Translations under genes and position numbers: made by a program
Notes under the pieces: model-generated
Told to the model about the DNA's origin: nothing
The model's input: only the letters and a program-made list of their open reading frames with translations
Database searches by the model: none
Shown here: in pieces, positions 5,875 through 6,049 of the stretch
Layout: each line of letters begins with the position of its first letter
Position numbering within the stretch: position 1 is the first letter of the stretch
Assembly (NCBI RefSeq): GCF_040096055.1
Contig: NZ_JBBMFK010000047.1
Span: forward strand, 1-6,049
DNA length: 6,049 nucleotides
Direction: 5' to 3'
Source: Pseudoflavonifractor intestinihominis
Lineage (GTDB): Bacteria; Bacillota; Clostridia; Oscillospirales; Oscillospiraceae

Positions 5875-6049
5875 AAGCCTTCCCCCTGGGGGGAAGGTGG
5901 CTGCCTCTCGGGGCCCCCGCACGAGCCCAGCGAAGCGAAAATGGGGGCCCCGCGGAAGGCGGTACGCCTTCCGTGGGGAGAGGAGCCGCAGCGAAATGAA
6001 TGAGCTTTCCCGCTCTGCGGGGAAGCGAACGATATGAAGCTTGCGGCGA
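5875..6049 (+). repeat. Structured intergenic repeat, right copy
   Basis: Inverted partner of 1-174. Read on the plus strand (outward) it contains: hairpin A, CCTTCCCCC (5878-5886) with GGGGGAAGG (5889-5897); a possible long-range stem B, CGGGGCCCCC (5909-5918) with GGGGGCCCCG (5943-5952); hairpin C, a 12-bp stem (5948-5959 with 5967-5978) with one G-T wobble at 5952/5974, which competes with B; and hairpin D, GCTTTCCCGC (6004-6013) with GCGGGGAAGC (6017-6026), which has a T-G wobble. It begins 15 bases after the T tract of the operon terminator. No gene is seen here, and the element may run past the window end. Confidence 0.85.

Noticed and set aside
1..6049. A complete composite transposon.
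   Set aside because: No transposase or integrase is encoded, and neither outer ends nor target-site duplications can be seen. Only the inverted repeat pair supports the idea.

Overview
The window is a GC-rich stretch of bacterial chromosome. It carries one compact three-gene cassette: a TetR-family repressor on the minus strand, then, divergently on the plus strand, an ABC ATPase and a very large FtsX/MacB-type ABC permease. Strong AAGGAGG-type ribosome binding sites, a TATAAT-type promoter, an intrinsic terminator and the permease type (TetR, ATPase and FtsX-like permease with X-Asp-Gly heptads) all point to a Gram-positive Firmicute. The high GC and the flanking repeat style suggest a gut Clostridia/Oscillospiraceae relative. 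The taxonomic guess is inference only.

Layout: 1-174 is one copy of a structured repeat. 182-766 (minus) is the TetR regulator. 767-947 is an AT-rich divergent control region with an imperfect inverted repeat (825-855, candidate operator) and a promoter (866-893) for the transporter. 948-1649 is the ATPase, and 1684-5802 is the permease (1372 residues), 34 bases downstream in the same operon. 5823-5859 is a strong intrinsic terminator. 5875-6049 is the second copy of the repeat, in inverted orientation. The two copies align from the cassette-proximal ends (174 and 5875) out to both window edges, with one single-base indel. They include a 71-bp block with no mismatch.

How it fits together (inference): the TetR protein probably senses a small molecule or envelope stress signal and represses the ATPase-permease operon and perhaps itself. 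The ATPase powers a mechanotransmission-type (MacB/FtsX-like) permease. Its first extracellular domain is interrupted by two ~200-residue heptad arrays separated by a ~150-residue tip. This looks like an antiparallel coiled-coil hairpin long enough (about 30 nm if fully helical) to reach into or across a Gram-positive wall. The substrate cannot be read from the sequence.

The most unusual signals are: (1) the repeat pair, whose hairpins keep pairing through compensatory changes and through G-U wobbles that work only in the outward-reading strand, suggesting a structured RNA; and (2) the permease stalk, where four-residue breaks in the heptad pattern fall at near mirror-image positions in the outgoing and returning arms.
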